Source: CAZPMC01 sp964587755
GTDB lineage: Bacteria; Bacillota; Clostridia; Acetivibrionales; DTU013
Assembly: GCA_964587755.1 (NCBI GenBank)
Contig: CAZPMC010000036.1
Coordinates: 1 to 24,086 of the forward strand
DNA: 24,086 nt
Direction of reading: 5' to 3'
Positions 22,942-24,086 of the stretch are shown piece after piece. Positions within the stretch are counted from its first letter, which is position 1. Each line of letters opens with the position of its first letter. The notes beneath the pieces are model-generated. The model had not been told where the DNA came from. It saw only the letters and a list, made by a program, of their open reading frames with translations, and ran no database searches. Made by a program: the position numbers and the translations under genes.

Positions 22942-23385
22942 ATGAATGATGAAATATTTAGATTGATCGGGGAAGGGGACTCCATGAAACCGGTGGATAT
23001 TAACACCTTTTCCCCATTGACCCTTGCCTATGTAGGTGATGCGGTCTATGAGCTATATATAAGGACATTGCTTCTAAGCCATGGAAATGCCCCGGTTCAC
23101 AAGCTGCATGTGCGTTCTATAGCGTATGTTCAGGCAAAAGCACAGTCGGATACGATTCATAATTTAATGGAGCATTTGACTGATGAGGAGCTTGAGGTTG
23201 TCAGAAGAGGAAGAAATGCCAAATCCGGTACGGTTCCTAAGAATGCGGATGTCACTGATTACAAATATGCCACAGGATTTGAAACACTTTTAGGCTATCT
23301 ACATATGAAGAAGGATTACCAACGACTGCTTGAGCTGTTGGAGCTTTCGATAAAGAAAAATAATGACAGGGATAAAAAGGGATAA
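22942..23385 (+). CDS. mrnC: Mini-ribonuclease III
   Basis: RNase III-like catalytic domain lacking a double-stranded RNA-binding domain; matures 23S rRNA in Firmicutes. The 147-residue frame has the signature LAYVGDAVYELYIR with catalytic D33, VRRGRNAKSGTVPKNADVTDYKYATGFETLLGYL and a short basic tail. Two starts are possible: ATG 22942 (weak TAGGA upstream) and ATG 22984 (GGGGAAGGGG 5 bases upstream), the second giving a 133-residue protein closer to B. subtilis MrnC. It lies 12 bp after gcvPB and is probably co-transcribed. Confidence 0.92.
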   Translation: MNDEIFRLIGEGDSMKPVDINTFSPLTLAYVGDAVYELYIRTLLLSHGNAPVHKLHVRSIAYVQAKAQSDTIHNLMEHLTDEELEVVRRGRNAKSGTVPKNADVTDYKYATGFETLLGYLHMKKDYQRLLELLELSIKKNNDRDKKG

Positions 23386-23423
23386 TTTGGGGCGAAAACA
23401 TCAGGCAGAAAGGATGTATAAAT

Positions 23424-24086
23424 ATGAAGGACAGGAGACGGGGAGGCAGAGCAAAATATACCCCCGGAAGCGGCAGACCTGTAGGATACAGTGAGCAAAA
23501 TAACGCAAAACATGATTTCGGTGGATATAAAGGCAGGAGCCGGGCTGATGGGGACCAGTCTGATTTGGACAAGCTGGAAGGCAGAAATTCAGTGCTTGAG
23601 GCGCTAAAAGCAGGAAGAAGCATCAACAGGATTCTTGTTGCCAAGGGTGACAGGGAAGGCTCCATTACCCAAATCGTAGCTATGGCAATACAAAAAGGGA
23701 TACTGGTTCAGGAAGTAGACAGAAATAAGTTGGATAATATGTCGGTGACTCATGCACATCAAGGCGTTATAGCACTTACTGCTGCAAAAGATTATGTAAC
23801 CGTTGAGGATATTTTAGATGCAGCAGCTAATAGCGGCCGGCCACCGTTTATTGTAATTCTTGATGGAATAACAGACCCGCACAATTTCGGATCAATATTG
23901 AGGACTGCAAACGCCTGCGGAGCTCATGGCATCATCATATCAAAGAGAAGAGCTGTAGGTCTAACTGCCGCAGTATCCAAAGCCTCTGCAGGAGCAATAG
24001 AATATGTTCCTGTTGCCAGAGTGACTAATATCGTACAGACTATCGAGAGACTTAAAAAGCAGAATATCTGGGTGGTTGGAACGGAC
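23424..24086 (+). CDS. rlmB: 23S rRNA 2'-O-methyltransferase, RlmB/TrmH family (cut by window end)
   Basis: The frame is open to the last base, giving 221 residues of an incomplete protein. The first 48 or so residues form a basic, Gly/Arg-rich extension. LEGRNSVLEALKAGRSINRILVAKG begins the substrate-binding domain, and ILDGITDPHNFGSILRTANACG is SPOUT motif 1, with VSKASAGAIEYVPVARV following. The C-terminal knot including motifs 2 and 3 lies beyond the window. AAAGGATG precedes ATG 23424. RlmB beside Mini-III is the usual Firmicute arrangement; expected target is G2251 (E. coli numbering) of 23S rRNA, by homology. Confidence 0.9.
   Translation, partial: MKDRRRGGRAKYTPGSGRPVGYSEQNNAKHDFGGYKGRSRADGDQSDLDKLEGRNSVLEALKAGRSINRILVAKGDREGSITQIVAMAIQKGILVQEVDRNKLDNMSVTHAHQGVIALTAAKDYVTVEDILDAAANSGRPPFIVILDGITDPHNFGSILRTANACGAHGIIISKRRAVGLTAAVSKASAGAIEYVPVARVTNIVQTIERLKKQNIWVVGTD

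Noticed and set aside
1..24086. CRISPR arrays, tRNA or rRNA genes, insertion sequences
   Set aside because: No regularly spaced repeats, no cloverleaf with a GTTCRA-type T arm, no rRNA sequence and no transposase frame were found by reading both strands; a tRNAscan or ISfinder search could confirm.

Overview
The window looks like a chromosomal segment of a low-GC, endospore-forming, anaerobic Clostridia bacterium. A Ruminiclostridium/Acetivibrio-type relative is likely, though this is inferred from gene content and not proven. The grounds are a YtxC-type sporulation protein, two CotS-family spore-coat kinase-like proteins beside a CotSA-like glycosyltransferase, split glycine decarboxylase subunits (GcvPA/GcvPB), a Mini-III RNase, frequent TTG/GTG starts with strong AGGAGG sites, and AT-rich spacers with clear sigma-A promoters.

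Layout. 1-5.5 kb: a YtxC-like gene with its terminator; a P-loop/Asp23 two-domain protein (with a 10-N assembly gap) followed by a YqhD/BDH-type alcohol dehydrogenase whose 3' end is frameshifted in a run of eight G; a convergent DUF6062 gene; an OGG1-type 8-oxoguanine glycosylase; and a DUF3343 gene. 5.57-5.87 kb: a well-defined non-coding RNA with its own promoter and terminator that folds as a long rod with a switchable central bubble and is very probably 6S RNA. 5.9-8.9 kb: a beta-propeller/coiled-coil protein, a divergent cysteine-rich protein and a small PF04020-type membrane protein. 9-11.15 kb: cysE-cysS, followed by a 62-codon orphan and a palindromic terminator that resembles a degraded REP element.

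11.5-17.3 kb, minus strand: a compact six-gene operon running amphi-Trp protein, CotS-like, CotS-like, GT4 glycosyltransferase (CotSA-like), UDP-glucose 6-dehydrogenase, UDP-glucuronate 4-epimerase. The last two would turn UDP-glucose into UDP-galacturonate, so the operon probably builds or decorates a spore-surface glycan. The dehydrogenase frame carries one in-frame TAG. 17.4-22.9 kb, plus strand: lipoate-protein ligase followed by gcvT-gcvH-gcvPA-gcvPB, the glycine cleavage system together with an enzyme able to lipoylate GcvH. 22.9 kb to the end: Mini-III RNase and the start of an RlmB-type 23S rRNA methyltransferase.

In many Firmicutes cysE-cysS-mrnC-rlmB are contiguous. Here about 11.8 kb of spore-glycan and glycine-cleavage genes lies between the two halves. 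Three local defects (10 N, a frameshift at G8, an in-frame TAG) fit a draft assembly and should be excluded as sequencing errors before biological explanations are pursued.
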